A DNA stretch of 55,582 nucleotides from Fontibacter flavus (GCF_042432905.1 NZ_JBHLWI010000043.1:1-55582), one strand, 5' to 3'; counted from the stretch's first letter, positions 25,637-34,794 are shown. The notes: a model not told the origin generated them from the letters alone. Program-made: numbers and translations.

Positions 25637-26194
25637 ATGAAAAAGCTCATTTTATTATCGTTTTCGTTTTTGATGCTGTTTTCCGGAACCGCATTTTCCC
25701 AAGGAATTAACTTTGGCATCAAAGCCGGTCCAAACTTTGCCAATTATTCAGGCTCTGGCTTGGACAATTATGATTTCAACGCTATTACCAGTTTTCACGC
25801 CGGTGCTTTTGTGGAATTGAAATTGATGGATACCTTTTCACTACAGCCTGAACTGCTTTATTCTACAGCGGGTTCCAAACTCTCCGGTGTGGGTGAGGAC
25901 ATTGAAAATAAACTGGGCTACCTGGCTATTCCTGTTATGGCAAGAGTTTACTTGATACCAAGCAGGCTAAGTTTGGATTTTGGACCTCAGGCCTCTTTTT
26001 TGCTCAGTGAAGCTGAAAATGTGGACATTTCGGATTCCAAAACTTTTGATTTCTCCCTAGGTGCAGGTATGACTTTCAATCTTGTTGGGCCATTATTTAT
26101 TCAAGGCCGTTACAATGTGGGATTGACTGACGTCAAGCCGGATGCCAGGGTCAAAAACAATGTTTTACAATTGTCTCTTGGCCTGACTTTCTGA
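25637..26194 (+). CDS. PorT-type outer-membrane beta-barrel protein (185 aa)
   Basis: A Sec signal peptide (residues 1-21, cleavage at F-S-Q) precedes an eight-strand-barrel-like protein with the OMP_b-brl_2 signature. The landmarks are N-F-G-I-K-A-G-P-N-F-A-N-Y, H-A-G-A-F-V-E-L-K, L-Q-P-E-L-L-Y-S-T-A-G, L-G-Y-L-A-I-P-V and a final aromatic strand ending in L-S-L-G-L-T-F. The C-terminal Phe and the length suit a small outer-membrane barrel. Its role (structural, adhesive or porin-like) cannot be told. It stands alone between the sensor kinase (223 bases) and a strong terminator. Confidence 0.9.
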   Translation: MKKLILLSFSFLMLFSGTAFSQGINFGIKAGPNFANYSGSGLDNYDFNAITSFHAGAFVELKLMDTFSLQPELLYSTAGSKLSGVGEDIENKLGYLAIPVMARVYLIPSRLSLDFGPQASFLLSEAENVDISDSKTFDFSLGAGMTFNLVGPLFIQGRYNVGLTDVKPDARVKNNVLQLSLGLTF

Positions 26195-26225
26195 TTATAA
26201 ACTGTTCATAAAGCATAATTTATCC

Positions 26226-26267
26226 GCTGGATCTGAAATGCCTAAAAGCATCAGATCCAGCTTTTTT
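26226..26267 (+). terminator. Rho-independent terminator after the outer-membrane barrel gene
   Basis: GCTGGATCTGA and TCAGATCCAGC form a perfect 11-pair stem, with a small inner TGC/GCA pairing in the loop, followed by TTTTTT. It lies 32 bases after the stop at 26194. Confidence 0.9.
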
Positions 26268-26345
26268 CCTTACATTTAATGTAGCCTTGGAGGACAAACA
26301 GGAATTACAATACGTCCTGTGGAGGTCAACATTTCAATACTACCG

Positions 26346-26972
26346 ATGAAAGGGAAAATTTTTCTGCTATGGCTCTTTATGATTGTAATGGGTGTATTAC
26401 CCACTGCCTGTGATCTTTTTTGCCGTGATTCCTGTGGCTGTAGACCTTTGCCTCCTGCCCGTAATTTTATCATCACAGACTTTTCAACAGAAGATTTTGT
26501 ACTCAACATTACCAACTTCGACCCCGAATCTTACTATGATAGGGATAAATATTTCAAAGTTATTCAAGTAGCCCAAATTGAGTTTATCACTGAAAACACA
26601 TCCAAAAGTCCTGGGATCAGTTTCATATCAGCGGCTTATGCATGTGATCCTATCCAAGGTATTTCCGAACAACGCCTTATTTCCTTGGAAATCATCAATT
26701 TGAAAGAAACAGTTTTATCTGAAACAGAAACACTTATGGTTGGACAAAATATATCCGACAGGTTTAATCTTACTGATTTCCCCCAATTTCCAGGAAAAGC
26801 CATTGCCGAATTTATCCAACAAGAGAATTATTTCAGAACTGGAGAATCTCTTTTATTGCAATGGAAAGATGAACTCAATGGTGGAACATTAGACCTTGAA
26901 TTTACCATCATTCTCAAACTCGATGATGGAAAGGAATTCATTTTTGAGCATGAATTAATGAAAATTAAATAA
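26346..26972 (+). CDS. Cys-rich lipoprotein of unknown function (208 aa)
   Basis: I start at the ATG at 26346 (M-K-G-K-I-F-L-L-W-L-F), which gives a lipoprotein signal ending in L-P-T-A-C. A GTG at 26319 would only add an untypical nine-residue extension. The first mature residues hold a compact cysteine cluster (C-D-L-F-C-R-D-S-C-G-C-R-P), unusual for this otherwise beta-rich protein and possibly a metal or disulfide knot. The rest has no recognised family; it contains E-x-Y-Y-D-R-D-K-Y-F-K-V and the acidic end D-D-G-K-E-F-I-F. The next gene, a barrel protein, starts 50 bases later and could be co-transcribed. Confidence 0.7.
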   Translation: MKGKIFLLWLFMIVMGVLPTACDLFCRDSCGCRPLPPARNFIITDFSTEDFVLNITNFDPESYYDRDKYFKVIQVAQIEFITENTSKSPGISFISAAYACDPIQGISEQRLISLEIINLKETVLSETETLMVGQNISDRFNLTDFPQFPGKAIAEFIQQENYFRTGESLLLQWKDELNGGTLDLEFTIILKLDDGKEFIFEHELMKIK

Positions 26973-27022
26973 TATCTTAGGGTATAGTTTAGATGCCAAT
27001 CAACCCTGACCTATATCCCCTT

Positions 27023-28288
27023 ATGAAACTTAGCACATTATTTTTTTTTAGAAAAAACTTAGCCCTTTTACTATGTATTGGGATGATCCCCATTGGCATA
27101 TTACAGGTTCAAGGGCCTTCAGAAGAAGGCGGTGAAAAGAAGCAGAAGAAAGAAAAAAAAGTTTCGATCGTTCCCCTTCCTGCTATCGCGGCAGATCCAA
27201 CCTCAGGTTTGATTTTGGGGGTAGCCCCCTCCATCAATTGGACCATGGGCAATCCTGAAACCACCCGAATGTCATCTGCAATAGGTATGGCGCTTATCAC
27301 CACTAAAAAGCAATTGTATACCTCATTGAGGTCAAATGCTTTTTTGAAAGATGACTCCTATACCCTGCTCACTGACTTTAGGTTTAACATCAACAATCAG
27401 CCCACTTATGGTCTGGGAACAAAAATATGGGCAAGACCTCAATTTTGGATCGGTCCAGGGCCTACACCTATTCCTACTGAAGAAAATGATGACCTGAAAA
27501 AAGAAATGATCTTTTTCAGGCATTTCAGAATGTATGGGGTGGCGATGAAAAGACATCAGGACACCAGGTTTTTCTACGGATTGGGATACCATTATGACAA
27601 AATGTTCAGAATAGATGACCGCGAACTGAATCTTGAGGCAAATCCTCCAGAAATTACTTTTCATGAAACCTATCAGGTATCCAAAGGATTACCAACTACG
27701 AGTTACAAACAATCCGGATTCTCGCTCAATGCAGTATATGACAGCAGAGACAATATCGCCAATACTTATACAGGAAAATACCTCTATGCTTCCTGGAGGG
27801 CATTTCCTGAATTCTTAGGCAGTACCTCAAACAGTGGTACTTTATGGTTGGAATACCGTGATTACTTTAGCCTTAGCAAAAAACGACCAAGAAATATCCT
27901 GGCCTTATGGACCTATGCCTGGTCTGTGACCCATGGAGAAGTGCCTTATATGTTTCTTCCTGCCGTAGGTTGGGATATGTTTTCAAGATCAGGTAGGGCT
28001 TACACTCAGGGAAGATTCAGAGGAGAAGACCTGGTCTATAGTGAGCTGGAATGGCGATTCCCGCTACAAAGGAATAAAGAAAGATTTGGAGGGGTTGTCT
28101 TTGCCAATACCACCACAGCCAGCAGCAGGTCTGAAGATGTCGATCTTTTCAATCATTTTCAGTTGGGCTATGGCTTAGGTCTGCGCTATATGGTCCTTCC
28201 TAAAAAGCGCATCAACATAGCACTTGACTATGGATTTGGAGTCAGAGGTGCCTCTGGAATCTTTTTGAATGTGAATGAAATGTTTTGA
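27023..28288 (+). CDS. Omp85/BamA-type outer-membrane beta-barrel without POTRA domains (421 aa)
   Basis: The ATG at 27023 begins a signal peptide (M-K-L-S-T-L-F-F-F-R-K, cleavage near L-Q-V-Q-G), preferable to the ATG at 26993, which adds ten residues. After a short Lys-rich linker the barrel starts with S-I-V-P-L-P-A-I-A-A-D-P-T-S-G-L-I-L-G. It ends with repeated G-Y-G-L-G-L-R-Y and a C-terminal Phe, as in the surface-antigen (Omp85 C-terminal) family. POTRA repeats are absent, so it is not BamA itself. Barrel-only members of this family occur in Bacteroidota as proteins of unclear function. The fumarylacetoacetase-family gene begins 39 bases downstream. Confidence 0.82.
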   Translation: MKLSTLFFFRKNLALLLCIGMIPIGILQVQGPSEEGGEKKQKKEKKVSIVPLPAIAADPTSGLILGVAPSINWTMGNPETTRMSSAIGMALITTKKQLYTSLRSNAFLKDDSYTLLTDFRFNINNQPTYGLGTKIWARPQFWIGPGPTPIPTEENDDLKKEMIFFRHFRMYGVAMKRHQDTRFFYGLGYHYDKMFRIDDRELNLEANPPEITFHETYQVSKGLPTTSYKQSGFSLNAVYDSRDNIANTYTGKYLYASWRAFPEFLGSTSNSGTLWLEYRDYFSLSKKRPRNILALWTYAWSVTHGEVPYMFLPAVGWDMFSRSGRAYTQGRFRGEDLVYSELEWRFPLQRNKERFGGVVFANTTTASSRSEDVDLFNHFQLGYGLGLRYMVLPKKRINIALDYGFGVRGASGIFLNVNEMF

Positions 28289-28326
28289 TCAAACAAAATA
28301 TTAACCTAAACCTATTAACCGAAAAC

Positions 28327-29157
28327 ATGAAATTATACAAATCATCCAAAGACATCATCATCGAACATGAGGACAAGTATTACCTTGCTCAGACAAGAGA
28401 TTGGGACAAACTGGTAAACCAAGAAAACCTCTTCCAAAAGCTTCAGGAGGAACTGAATCCATGGAATGAAATCAATTGGTCTCCAAATGAATTGAATGCC
28501 CCAATCGGAACCCAGGAAATTTGGGCAGCCGGGGTGACTTATTATAGAAGCCGCGAGGCCAGAATGGAAGAATCCAAGGAAAGCGGTGCAGCAGTCTTCT
28601 ATTCTAAAGTATATGAAGCGGAAAGGCCTGAATTATTTTTCAAATCCACGCATTACAGGGTTGCCAAACCCAATGGTGCAGTAAACATCCGAAAAGATTC
28701 GAAATGGAATGTTCCAGAACCTGAGCTCACCCTTTTTATCAATAATAATAATCAGATAGTGGCCTATACTATTGGAAATGACATGAGCTCGAGAGATATC
28801 GAAGGAGAAAATCCACTCTACCTTCCTCAAGCCAAATGCTATGACCATTCTGCAGCTATAGGTCCCTGTCTTTGGGTACCGGAAAAACCAATCGACCAAG
28901 ACACGAAAATAAAGATGTCGATAGAGCGCGCCGGGAAAACCGTATTTGAAGGTGAAATTTCAATCAATCAAATGAAACGCTCCCATGATGAATTGGTTGA
29001 ATACCTGACAAGGGAAATGTCATTCCCACAGGGTGTTTACTTGATGACCGGAACATGTTTGGTGCCAGACGACAGCTTTACACTTCACATTGGGGATTGG
29101 GTTCATATTGATATAGTAGGCATTGGTAGGCTAAGTAATAGTATCGCCCAAGCCTAA
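28327..29157 (+). CDS. Fumarylacetoacetate hydrolase family enzyme (276 aa)
   Basis: I start at the ATG at 28327 (M-K-L-Y-K-S-S-K-D). The catalytic region shows the FAH fold: I-W-A-A-G-V-T-Y, then E-P-E-L-T-L-F-I (metal-binding Glu pair), Y-T-I-G-N-D-M-S-S-R-D-I-E-G and A-K-C-Y-D-H-S-A-A-I-G-P. The C-terminal G-D-W-V-H-I-D-I-V-G closes the domain. The metal-binding E-x-E and the F/A-K-C-Y-D-x-x-x-x-x-G-P signature resemble 2-keto-3-deoxy-sugar-acid dehydratases (KdaD type) and related hydrolases. I cannot decide between dehydratase and hydrolase. No sugar-acid operon is adjacent, so the substrate is open. Confidence 0.9.
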   Translation: MKLYKSSKDIIIEHEDKYYLAQTRDWDKLVNQENLFQKLQEELNPWNEINWSPNELNAPIGTQEIWAAGVTYYRSREARMEESKESGAAVFYSKVYEAERPELFFKSTHYRVAKPNGAVNIRKDSKWNVPEPELTLFINNNNQIVAYTIGNDMSSRDIEGENPLYLPQAKCYDHSAAIGPCLWVPEKPIDQDTKIKMSIERAGKTVFEGEISINQMKRSHDELVEYLTREMSFPQGVYLMTGTCLVPDDSFTLHIGDWVHIDIVGIGRLSNSIAQA

Positions 29158-29195
29158 TCCTTCAATGAAAGCAACTGGAATTTCACTTCAACACA

Positions 29196-29360
29196 TTAGA
29201 ACCCATTTATCAATCCGATTACCAAACTGATCAGAAACAAGATCAGAAATAGGTAAAACACCAATTTAGCGATGGCCGCAAGTCCTTTGGCAATGCCTGT
29301 AAAGCCTAAAACAGCTGCAATCAGGGCTATAATTAAAGCGGTAACTACGAATGATAGCAT
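29196..29360 (-). CDS. DUF1328 (UPF0391, YtjA-like) small membrane protein (54 aa)
   Basis: This short gene encodes MLSFVVTALIIALIAAVLGF, then T-G-I-A-K-G-L-A-A-I-A-K-L-V-F-Y, and a second hydrophobic stretch ending in L-I-N-G-F. Two membrane segments with the conserved I-A-L-I-A-A-x-L-G-F-x-G-I/L-A and A-K-L/I-x-F are the signature of the UPF0391/DUF1328 family. That family also has about 55 residues and an unknown, perhaps stress-related, membrane role. The start codon and stop are clean. It lies between two plus-strand genes on the opposite strand, so it has its own promoter and separates them into different transcription units. Confidence 0.88.
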   Translation of the reverse strand: MLSFVVTALIIALIAAVLGFTGIAKGLAAIAKLVFYLFLILFLISLVIGLINGF

Positions 29361-29555
29361 AACTTTCTGTTTTATTTTCGAAATATTTACAAATTCAATT
29401 CAATAATTTCGGAAAAAAATATGGTTTTTGCAAATCATCAAAGAATATAAACGGTCTATATTCCGTAATAAAAATGGACTTTTCGTAAATCAATTTGGCC
29501 TTTTTGTGGTTATATAGATGTATTTATCTTTTTTCCATCACTATAAATAGATTTT

Positions 29556-31196
29556 ATGAAAGGATCAGACCTATTTGTCAAAGCATTAGAAAATGAAGGA
29601 GTAGAATACATCTTTGCTGTACCCGGTGAAGAAAACCTGGACTTGCTCCAGTCCCTCAAAAACTCCAAAATCAGATTAATTATTACCCGACATGAGCAAG
29701 GTGCCGGATTTATGGCCGCCACCTATGGTCGTCTTACAGGAAAACCAGGAGTGTGTTTGGCCACTTTAGGACCTGGGGCCACCAATCTCGTCACTCCTGC
29801 TGCTTATGCCCAACTAGGTGGTATGCCCATGCTGATGATCACCGGACAAAAACCCATCAAAAAAAGTAAGCAGGCCAGGTTTCAGATCATTGATGTGGTG
29901 GATATGATGCGCCCCATCACCAAATACACCAAACAAATTGTCAATGCCAACAATATTGCCTCACAGGTTAGAGAGGCTTTCAGGTTGGCCATTGAAGAAA
30001 AACCAGGAGCAGTACATTTGGAATTTCCTGAAGATATAGCCCAAGAAGATTGTTCTACGGAGGTATTTGAACCGATTGGACACATCATTCCAAAACCTGA
30101 TGAAAGGGCCATTGAAGAGGCAGTGAATATGATCCAAGAGGCTAAAATGCCACTGCTTTTAATCGGAGCAGGAGCCAACAGAAAAGTGACCTGTGAAGCC
30201 CTGAGGGCTTTTGTAGACCATACCGGGATTTACTTTTTCACAACCCAGATGGGCAAAGGTGTCATTGATGAAAGACACAGTCAATACTTGGGAACTGCTG
30301 CATTGTCCAGTAAGGACTTTCTCCATACGGCCCTTGATGAAGCCGATCTTATCATTAATATAGGACATGATACGATTGAAAAGCCACCCTTTTTCATGCA
30401 AAAAGGAGGCAAAAAAGTAATCCACATAAACTTCAACCCAGCTGAAGTGGACCCTGTGTACTTCCCACAATTGAATGTGGTCGGCGACATCACCCACTCT
30501 GTGAAAAAATTAACGGCTCATTTGCAAAAGCAGTCTCATTGGGATTTTATCTTTTTCAAAAAGATCAAATCCGAAATAGAGGGAAACCTCAGTAAATATT
30601 TTGAAGATGAAAGATTCCCTATGCTGCCCCAAAGATTGGTAAACCTTCTTCGTAAAAATCTTGCCTCTGAGGACATCATTACCCTTGATAATGGCATCTA
30701 TAAACTTTGGTTTGCAAGAAATTACACCTGCCATCAACCAAACACCTTACTTTTGGATAATGCTTTAGCCACTATGGGAGCTGGTTTGCCTTCTGCCATG
30801 ATGGTAAAAATGTTGTATCCTGACAGAAATGTGATTGCAGTCTGTGGAGACGGAGGGTTTATGATGAATTCCCAAGAGATGGAAACTGCCGTGAGGCTGG
30901 GATTGAATCTGACCGTCATTGTACTCAATGATAAAGCTTACGGCATGATCAAATGGAAACAGGAGGATATGGGTTTCGATGATTTTGGACTGGATTACCA
31001 AAACCCAGATTTTGTAAAATATGCTGAAAGTTACGGGGCAAAAGGATTCAGACCGGAATCTGACCGGGATTTTCAAAAGATCCTGCAGACCTGCTTGAGT
31101 ACCGATGGGGTAAAACTTATCGATTTACCAGTGGATTATTCTTTGAATCATCCCATTTTAAATGTTATGTTGAAAGAAAAAGCACAAAAACTATGA
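29556..31196 (+). CDS. Acetolactate-synthase-like ThDP-dependent enzyme (546 aa)
   Basis: All three domains are present. The pyrimidine-binding domain (about 1-170) holds the catalytic Glu E47 in R-H-E-Q-G-A-G-F. The central domain (about 190-330) lacks an obvious FAD signature. The pyrophosphate domain (about 370-530) carries G431-D432-G433-G-F and V-L-N-D-K-A-Y-G. The length and E-Q-G-A-G-F-M-A-A-T-Y-G-R-L-T-G motif fit acetolactate synthase large subunits of the catabolic/AlsS-like type. Such proteins are often really 2-keto acid decarboxylases. No regulatory small subunit follows. The stop overlaps the start of the aldehyde dehydrogenase (ATGA), pointing to a joint pathway in which a 2-keto acid is converted to an aldehyde. 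That is inference. Confidence 0.9.
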   Translation: MKGSDLFVKALENEGVEYIFAVPGEENLDLLQSLKNSKIRLIITRHEQGAGFMAATYGRLTGKPGVCLATLGPGATNLVTPAAYAQLGGMPMLMITGQKPIKKSKQARFQIIDVVDMMRPITKYTKQIVNANNIASQVREAFRLAIEEKPGAVHLEFPEDIAQEDCSTEVFEPIGHIIPKPDERAIEEAVNMIQEAKMPLLLIGAGANRKVTCEALRAFVDHTGIYFFTTQMGKGVIDERHSQYLGTAALSSKDFLHTALDEADLIINIGHDTIEKPPFFMQKGGKKVIHINFNPAEVDPVYFPQLNVVGDITHSVKKLTAHLQKQSHWDFIFFKKIKSEIEGNLSKYFEDERFPMLPQRLVNLLRKNLASEDIITLDNGIYKLWFARNYTCHQPNTLLLDNALATMGAGLPSAMMVKMLYPDRNVIAVCGDGGFMMNSQEMETAVRLGLNLTVIVLNDKAYGMIKWKQEDMGFDDFGLDYQNPDFVKYAESYGAKGFRPESDRDFQKILQTCLSTDGVKLIDLPVDYSLNHPILNVMLKEKAQKL

Positions 31197-32593
31197 GTAA
31201 CCATAAGACATTGAAAGTATTTTCTCCCTATAACCAAAGCCTAATCCAGGAAATTCCAATGGTAGGTGCCAAAGAAGTGGAAAGTGCATTAGATAAAGCT
31301 TATTCCCTTTTTTTAGACCGGAAGCAATGGCTTCCAGCATACCGAAGAATTGAGATTCTGGAGAAAGTTCAGGAACTGATGAAAGCCAAGGTGGAAGAAC
31401 TCACCAAAACCGCTGCTGCTGAAGGCGGCAAGCCTTATGTGGACTCAAAAGTGGAAGTCATGCGGGCCATCAATGGGGTGAAAATTGCTGCTGAGGAAAT
31501 AGGTCGACTGACTGGAGAACAAATTCCTATGGGGTTGACACAAGCCTCAGTCAACCGTATAGCTTTTACCACAAGAGAACCTATTGGAGTGGTTGCCTCT
31601 ATCTCTGCTTTTAACCACCCTCTCAATCTCATTGTCCACCAGACGGTTACCGCTTTTGCAGCAGGTTGTCCCGTAATTGTGAAACCCGCCTCTACTACTC
31701 CCCTTTCCTGTTTGGCTTTTGCGGAAATTCTGAAAGAAGCCGGAGTGCCTGAAGGATGGGTTCAGGTAGTAATAACGGATAATGAAGCAGCTGAAAAAAT
31801 GGTCACCGATCCGAGGGTCAATTACCTTTCTTTTATAGGCTCTGCAAAAGTTGGTTGGTACCTGAAGTCAAAATTGGCACCCGGAACCCGTTGCGCACTT
31901 GAACACGGTGGTGCTGCCCCTGTAATCGTAGAGTCTGACGCACAATTGGACGATATGATCCCTGCCTTGGTCAAAGGCGGCTTTTACCATGCCGGACAGG
32001 TCTGTGTATCGGTACAAAAGGTATTTGTACATGAAGGCATTGCCAAAAAAGTAGCTGAAGAAATGGCCCAGATGGCGGAAAAGCTAATTGTTGGTGATCC
32101 TCTCGATGAGAAAACCGAAGTCGGCCCCTTGATTTTGCCCAAGGAAGTGGACCGGGTGGAAAAATGGGTAAATGAGGCCAGAGAAAATGGTGGGGAAATC
32201 CTATGTGGCGGTAAGCGCATTTCAGATACTTGCTACGCCCCTACGGTTATATATAATCCTCCACAGAACATCAAGGTGTCCAAGGAAGAGATTTTTGGTC
32301 CGGTTGTCTGTGTGTATCCTTATGCAGATAGAGAAGAAGCGATCAAAAAGGCCAATGCCCTGCCCTATCATTTTCAGGCCGCAGTATTTACCAAGGACTT
32401 GGACATTGCCTTGGATACAGTGCAGCAACTCAATGCCACTGCTGTCATGGTCAATGACCATACAGCCTTTAGGGTGGACTGGATGCCTTTTGGGGGTAGA
32501 GATGCTTCAGGAGAAGGACTAGGCGGTATCCCTTATTCTATGCATGAAATGACCAGGGAGAAGCTGATGGTGATTAAAAGTAGGTTTTTGTAA
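31193..32593 (+). CDS. NAD(P)-dependent aldehyde dehydrogenase (466 aa)
   Basis: The key residues are N141 (S-A-F-N-H-P-L-N), the general base E237 (L-E-H-G-G-A-A-P) and the nucleophile C271 (H-A-G-Q-V-C-V-S-V-Q). The Glu-Cys spacing of 34 is standard. E-I-F-G-P-V-V-C-V and the C-terminal M-P-F-G-G-R are also present. The G-Q-V-C-V-S-V-Q variant is typical of the branch with archaeal-type lactaldehyde, glyceraldehyde-3-phosphate (GAPN-like) and phosphonoacetaldehyde dehydrogenases. The oxidised aldehyde is unknown. The gene overlaps the ThDP enzyme by four bases, so both are translated together and it probably oxidises that enzyme's product. It is followed by 515 bases without genes. Confidence 0.93.
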   Translation: MSNHKTLKVFSPYNQSLIQEIPMVGAKEVESALDKAYSLFLDRKQWLPAYRRIEILEKVQELMKAKVEELTKTAAAEGGKPYVDSKVEVMRAINGVKIAAEEIGRLTGEQIPMGLTQASVNRIAFTTREPIGVVASISAFNHPLNLIVHQTVTAFAAGCPVIVKPASTTPLSCLAFAEILKEAGVPEGWVQVVITDNEAAEKMVTDPRVNYLSFIGSAKVGWYLKSKLAPGTRCALEHGGAAPVIVESDAQLDDMIPALVKGGFYHAGQVCVSVQKVFVHEGIAKKVAEEMAQMAEKLIVGDPLDEKTEVGPLILPKEVDRVEKWVNEARENGGEILCGGKRISDTCYAPTVIYNPPQNIKVSKEEIFGPVVCVYPYADREEAIKKANALPYHFQAAVFTKDLDIALDTVQQLNATAVMVNDHTAFRVDWMPFGGRDASGEGLGGIPYSMHEMTREKLMVIKSRFL

Positions 32594-33108
32594 AGGCGGA
32601 GGTCGGAAGTATGAAGGAGTATTTTGAACCATTCAGAAGTTAAGGTTTTATGGATTTCTTAAGAAAAAGCATTGTAAAAGTTCAGAAGGTCAGATAGTTC
32701 AAAGGCTTCACCTAGTCATTTCGACGAAGGAGAAATCTAAAAAACGCAACGCTTTATTAATTTAACCACAAAGGTAAGGGCAGGACGAAATGTCAGATGT
32801 TAGAGATGGGGAACGATTAAGGATTTCATTAAGAAGCTGGAATAACCTTTGAGTGCGCCTCGGCGTACTCAAAGGTTTCCCGATTTTAACTTCAACGAAC
32901 AGTTATTTTTCAGAAAGTTTGCAAATTAAAAATCTGCTGTATTGCTCCACGAAATTAAAATTTCGAGAAGCTGGTTGAGTTTTGTGATTTGAAATTTGAA
33001 ATTTGGATTTTGTTAATTTGGCATCAAGTAATCCTCCTCCAAAAAAGAATCCTCCCCGCATATCTCAAAAAGAATTAGAGATTCGTTCTTTTTTTATATT
33101 TTGAATCC
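32594..33108. other. Gene-free region of decayed dispersed repeats (515 bp)
   Basis: No coding frame is convincing. It contains GTCATTTCGACGAAGGAGAA (about 32716-32735), a string resembling repeats common in Bacteroidota intergenic DNA, then AACCACAAAGG (about 32763-32773). The palindrome at 32844-32877 follows, and the tract GAAATTTGAAATTTGGATTT near 32990 resembles low-complexity spacers at 36570 and 38013. The last 40 bases should hold the promoter of the amidase gene. Confidence 0.6.
32844..32877. repeat. Palindromic dispersed repeat, copy A
   Basis: AACCTTTGAGT and ACTCAAAGGTT are perfectly complementary. GCGCC/GGCGT between them extends the stem (one G-U pair) to about 15-16 pairs with almost no loop. 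A diverged relative with the same flanks (T-T-C-A-T-T-A-A-G upstream) occurs on the opposite strand at 46717-46790. No T-run follows, so it is not a typical terminator. Confidence 0.7.
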
Positions 33109-34767
33109 ATGAAAAAACATGGATGGTTATTATTATTAGTAGGAACCCTATTTGGATTCATTGTAGCCAAAACCACAGAACCCCTCACAAGAGAGGATGT
33201 CAAAATTGCCCAAAAACTCTTCAACCTTCATTTTGAAGATGCAGCAATCGACACCATGCTCCAATACCTGGAAAGCAATAGAAAAGCTTTTGATACGATG
33301 AGGACTTTTCATTTGGAGAATGATATTTCCCCCGCTCTTCATTTTGACCCCATTCCTTTGGATTATCCTTTAAGCCCTGATCTGGGAAAAAATCAATGGC
33401 CCATCAATTTACAGGCAAAGCTCCCTGGAAATTTAGAAGAACTGGCCTTTTACTCTATACAGGATTTGGCTGGCTTGATCAAATCCGGAAAGATTACCTC
33501 AGTTGAGCTGACAAAAATTTACCTGGACCGAATCAAAAAACATGACCCAAAATTACTGGCCTTTGTGACCGTTACCGAAGAGCTTGCACTTCAACAGGCA
33601 CAAAAGGCAGATAAGGAAATTTCCGAAGGGATATATAAAGGTCCACTTCATGGGATTCCCTATGGTTTAAAAGATCTGGCTTCAGTACCTGGATATCCAA
33701 CTACATGGGGGTCAGCTCCATATAAAGACCAAATTATCGATGAAACGGCTACCGTTGTCAGGAAATTGGAAGAAGCGGGAGCTGTCTTGTTGGGCAAATT
33801 GGTTTCGGGTAGCCTTGCCCGGGGTGATGTTTGGTTTGGAGGGAAAACCAAAAACCCATGGGATCTGGAACAAGGTGCATCAGGTTCTTCAGCAGGCTCA
33901 GGATCAGCTACTGCTGCAGGTTTGGTAGCATTTTCTATTGGAACAGAAACCTTGGGGTCTATCATCTCACCTTCCACCCGAACTGGAAGCACCGGCCTTA
34001 GACCTACCTTTGGGGCAGTCAGCAAGCATGGTTTTATGGTGCTCTCCTGGAGTATGGACAAAGTAGGTCCTATATGTCGAAATGCCACAGATTGTGCCAT
34101 CGTTTATGATTATATCAGAGGGCAGGATGGTTTGGACAAGTCAGTCAAAAATGCGGCTTTCAACTATCAGCAAAGTCCAGATATCAAAAAATTAAAAGTA
34201 GCCTATTTACAGGATTTATTTCAAAAAGACACTTCAGCAATCAGTATTCATCACCAAAGAACCTTAAGTGAATTTGAAGCCTTGGGCATCAGGCCCGAAA
34301 AAGTAACATTACCTGAAAACTTCCCTTTTTCAGTTTTTGACATTATCCTCCGTGCGGAATCAGGTGCTTTTTTTGACCAGTTAGTACTCTCCGGAGTTGT
34401 TGATGAGATGGTGGAGCAACACAAAGGTTCCCGCGCCAATTCCCTCAGGCAATCCCGTTTTATCCCTGCTGTGGAATATTTGCAGGCCAATAGGCACAGA
34501 AGCAAGCTGATAGAAAAGTTCCACCAAATGATCAAGGATTACGATGTGGTCATTTCCCCTACTTTTGCCGGTAGACAAATGTTGATTACCAATTTGACAG
34601 GACATCCTGCCTTGAGTTTACCTAATGGATTCGATGAAAAAGGAAGGCCTACTAGTATTACTTTGTTGGGTAATTATTTTGGAGAAGATAAGTTGATTGC
34701 CTTGGCTGAGGCCTATCAGAAGCAGTATCAATATCATGGGCTGGTACCTAAAGGCCTAAAAGAATAG
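33109..34767 (+). CDS. Membrane-anchored or exported amidase (amidase signature family, 552 aa)
   Basis: An N-terminal hydrophobic segment (residues 5-20) suggests export, and an unassigned extension follows to about residue 115. The amidase-signature domain contains the catalytic triad K188 (Y-G-L-K-D-L-A), cis-Ser S260 (G-A-S-G-S-S-A-G-S) and nucleophile S284 (G-T-E-T-L-G-S-I-I-S-P-S). The Ser-Ser spacing of 24 matches fatty acid amide hydrolase and GatA. It is therefore probably an active amide hydrolase acting in the periplasm on an unknown substrate. It is not GatA, because of the signal and the absence of GatB/GatC. An MFS transporter gene begins 27 bases downstream. Confidence 0.93.
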   Translation: MKKHGWLLLLVGTLFGFIVAKTTEPLTREDVKIAQKLFNLHFEDAAIDTMLQYLESNRKAFDTMRTFHLENDISPALHFDPIPLDYPLSPDLGKNQWPINLQAKLPGNLEELAFYSIQDLAGLIKSGKITSVELTKIYLDRIKKHDPKLLAFVTVTEELALQQAQKADKEISEGIYKGPLHGIPYGLKDLASVPGYPTTWGSAPYKDQIIDETATVVRKLEEAGAVLLGKLVSGSLARGDVWFGGKTKNPWDLEQGASGSSAGSGSATAAGLVAFSIGTETLGSIISPSTRTGSTGLRPTFGAVSKHGFMVLSWSMDKVGPICRNATDCAIVYDYIRGQDGLDKSVKNAAFNYQQSPDIKKLKVAYLQDLFQKDTSAISIHHQRTLSEFEALGIRPEKVTLPENFPFSVFDIILRAESGAFFDQLVLSGVVDEMVEQHKGSRANSLRQSRFIPAVEYLQANRHRSKLIEKFHQMIKDYDVVISPTFAGRQMLITNLTGHPALSLPNGFDEKGRPTSITLLGNYFGEDKLIALAEAYQKQYQYHGLVPKGLKE

Positions 34768-34794
34768 ATTCCCTCCATTTTATTAACCATTGTT

